From Rhodospirillales bacterium (GTDB lineage Bacteria; Pseudomonadota; Alphaproteobacteria; Acetobacterales; Acetobacteraceae), in NCBI GenBank assembly GCA_028870815.1, contig JAGWOU010000015.1:1-13742 (forward strand): a stretch of 13,742 nucleotides of DNA. Direction: 5' to 3'. The translations under genes and the position numbers were made by a program. Positions within the stretch are counted from its first letter, which is position 1, and each line of letters opens with the position of its first letter. A model generated the notes under the pieces. That model had not been told where the DNA came from. It saw only the letters and a program-made list of their open reading frames with translations, and made no database searches. Below are positions 13,075 through 13,742 of the stretch, one piece after another.

Positions 13075-13742
13075 CAGGCGAGTTCCTCAACCGCTTCAAC
13101 GCAGCGAAGGCAGAGCGTCGGGTGTTTGGCGTTTTGCCCCACTTCCGGCAGCACACGCCAGCAGCGTTCGCATTTATGGCCGGGGGCGATCTCCGCCCCG
13201 TTCTCCGCGCCAAAGGTGGCAGCGGAGGTGATGCAAATTTCCGACCAGAATCCTTCGTCACCGAAAGTTCTGGCATCCTCCGCCAGCACGGCCCGCGCCT
13301 GCAGAGACGAACCAATGGTTTTGACCACACGCATCTTCTCGATGGCGCCAGTCACATCGCCACGCAGGGCACGGATCTGCACGAAGCCTTCCGCCAACGC
13401 GTCATTCGCCCAAGCATCCGGCACCGGCTCAAATGCCTCCAGATGCACCGAGGCCTCCGCGCCATAACGCGCCACCCAGGCTTCCTCCGCCGTGAAGGGC
13501 AAAGCTGGCGCCAGCCATGTGCCCAGGCAGCGGAACAGAATATCTAGGAAGCTGCGGCAGGATTTGCGGGTGTGAGAGGACGGCGCATCGCAATACAGGC
13601 TGTCCTTGCGGATATCGAAGTAAAATGCCGAAAGATCCGTGGTGCAGAAGTGATGGATGGCGGGGTAAACGCCCGTCCAGTCATGACCTTCCACCGCCGC
13701 GCGCAGCTTGCCGTTAAGCTCCCACAGCCGGTGTAGCAGAAA
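13074..13742 (-). CDS. ileS: Isoleucyl-tRNA synthetase, C-terminal part (5' end outside window)
   Basis: The frame is open to the window end, giving the 222 C-terminal residues of IleRS. It begins in the anticodon-binding domain (LLHRLWELNGKLRAAVEGHD, then YFDIRKDSLYC). It ends with the zinc-binding tail CERCW and LCLRC, a four-Cys motif that closes bacterial IleRS. The enzyme charges tRNA-Ile in the cytosol. The start codon lies beyond position 13742. The stop TGA shares a base with the lspA start. Confidence 0.95.
   Translation of the reverse strand, partial: FLLHRLWELNGKLRAAVEGHDWTGVYPAIHHFCTTDLSAFYFDIRKDSLYCDAPSSHTRKSCRSFLDILFRCLGTWLAPALPFTAEEAWVARYGAEASVHLEAFEPVPDAWANDALAEGFVQIRALRGDVTGAIEKMRVVKTIGSSLQARAVLAEDARTFGDEGFWSEICITSAATFGAENGAEIAPGHKCERCWRVLPEVGQNAKHPTLCLRCVEAVEELA

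Noticed and set aside
12715..13467. 250-codon + strand frame opposite lspA and ileS
   Set aside because: Low-complexity composition, no family pattern, and it is fully covered by two certain genes.
1..13742. CRISPR array, insertion sequence, prophage or toxin-antitoxin system
   Set aside because: No regularly spaced repeats, transposase, integrase or paired small toxin genes were seen; the gene order is that of a core chromosome.

Overview
The window looks like chromosomal DNA of a GC-rich alphaproteobacterium. An acetic-acid-bacterium-like (Acetobacteraceae/Rhodospirillales) host is the best guess. The reasons are the ileS-lspA-DUF3035 lipoprotein order, the dcd N-terminus, the short NrdA without an ATP-cone, the thioredoxin-TPR/LON/Trm112 gene run and the GANTC sites upstream of nrdA. 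This placement is inference from protein resemblance; no search was run. I see no CRISPR array, insertion sequence, prophage or plasmid gene.

Left part (1-4264, + strand). The window opens in the C-terminal end of an integral-membrane acyltransferase (family 3). A 241-base regulatory region follows, with a cluster of four GANTC sites, an NrdR-box-like palindrome and an extended -10. Then come nrdA and nrdB, the two subunits of an aerobic class I ribonucleotide reductase. After nrdB lies a 281-base gap with several hairpins ending in a U-tract, then a 96-residue conserved-looking protein of unknown function.

Middle (4285-9038). A Tat-exported DUF6134-like protein (- strand) is divergent from a SixA-type phosphohistidine phosphatase (+). 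Converging on it is a tight - strand operon: CnoX-like thioredoxin-TPR protein, LON-substrate-binding-domain protein, Trm112-like small protein and an MdtD-like DHA2 drug transporter. Gaps within this operon are 3 and 4 bases, then a 4-base overlap. Upstream of the thioredoxin gene and facing the other way is a complete tRNA-Gly(GCC) with an encoded CCA.

Right part (9174-13742). On the + strand are an L-2-haloacid dehalogenase with a full catalytic set, a 53-residue basic/alanine-rich small protein, dcd (dCTP deaminase) and murA (first committed step of peptidoglycan synthesis). The last three are tightly packed. They converge on a - strand operon reading ileS (5' end cut by the window), lspA and a DUF3035 lipoprotein. 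Two back-to-back hairpins separate the convergent operons.

Functionally this is mainly housekeeping: dNTP supply (nrdAB, dcd), wall synthesis (murA), lipoprotein maturation (lspA beside a lipoprotein substrate), translation (tRNA-Gly, ileS) and protein quality control. I found no convincing undescribed large system. The best leads are the structured RNA-like gap after nrdB, the nrd promoter architecture and the small unassigned proteins.
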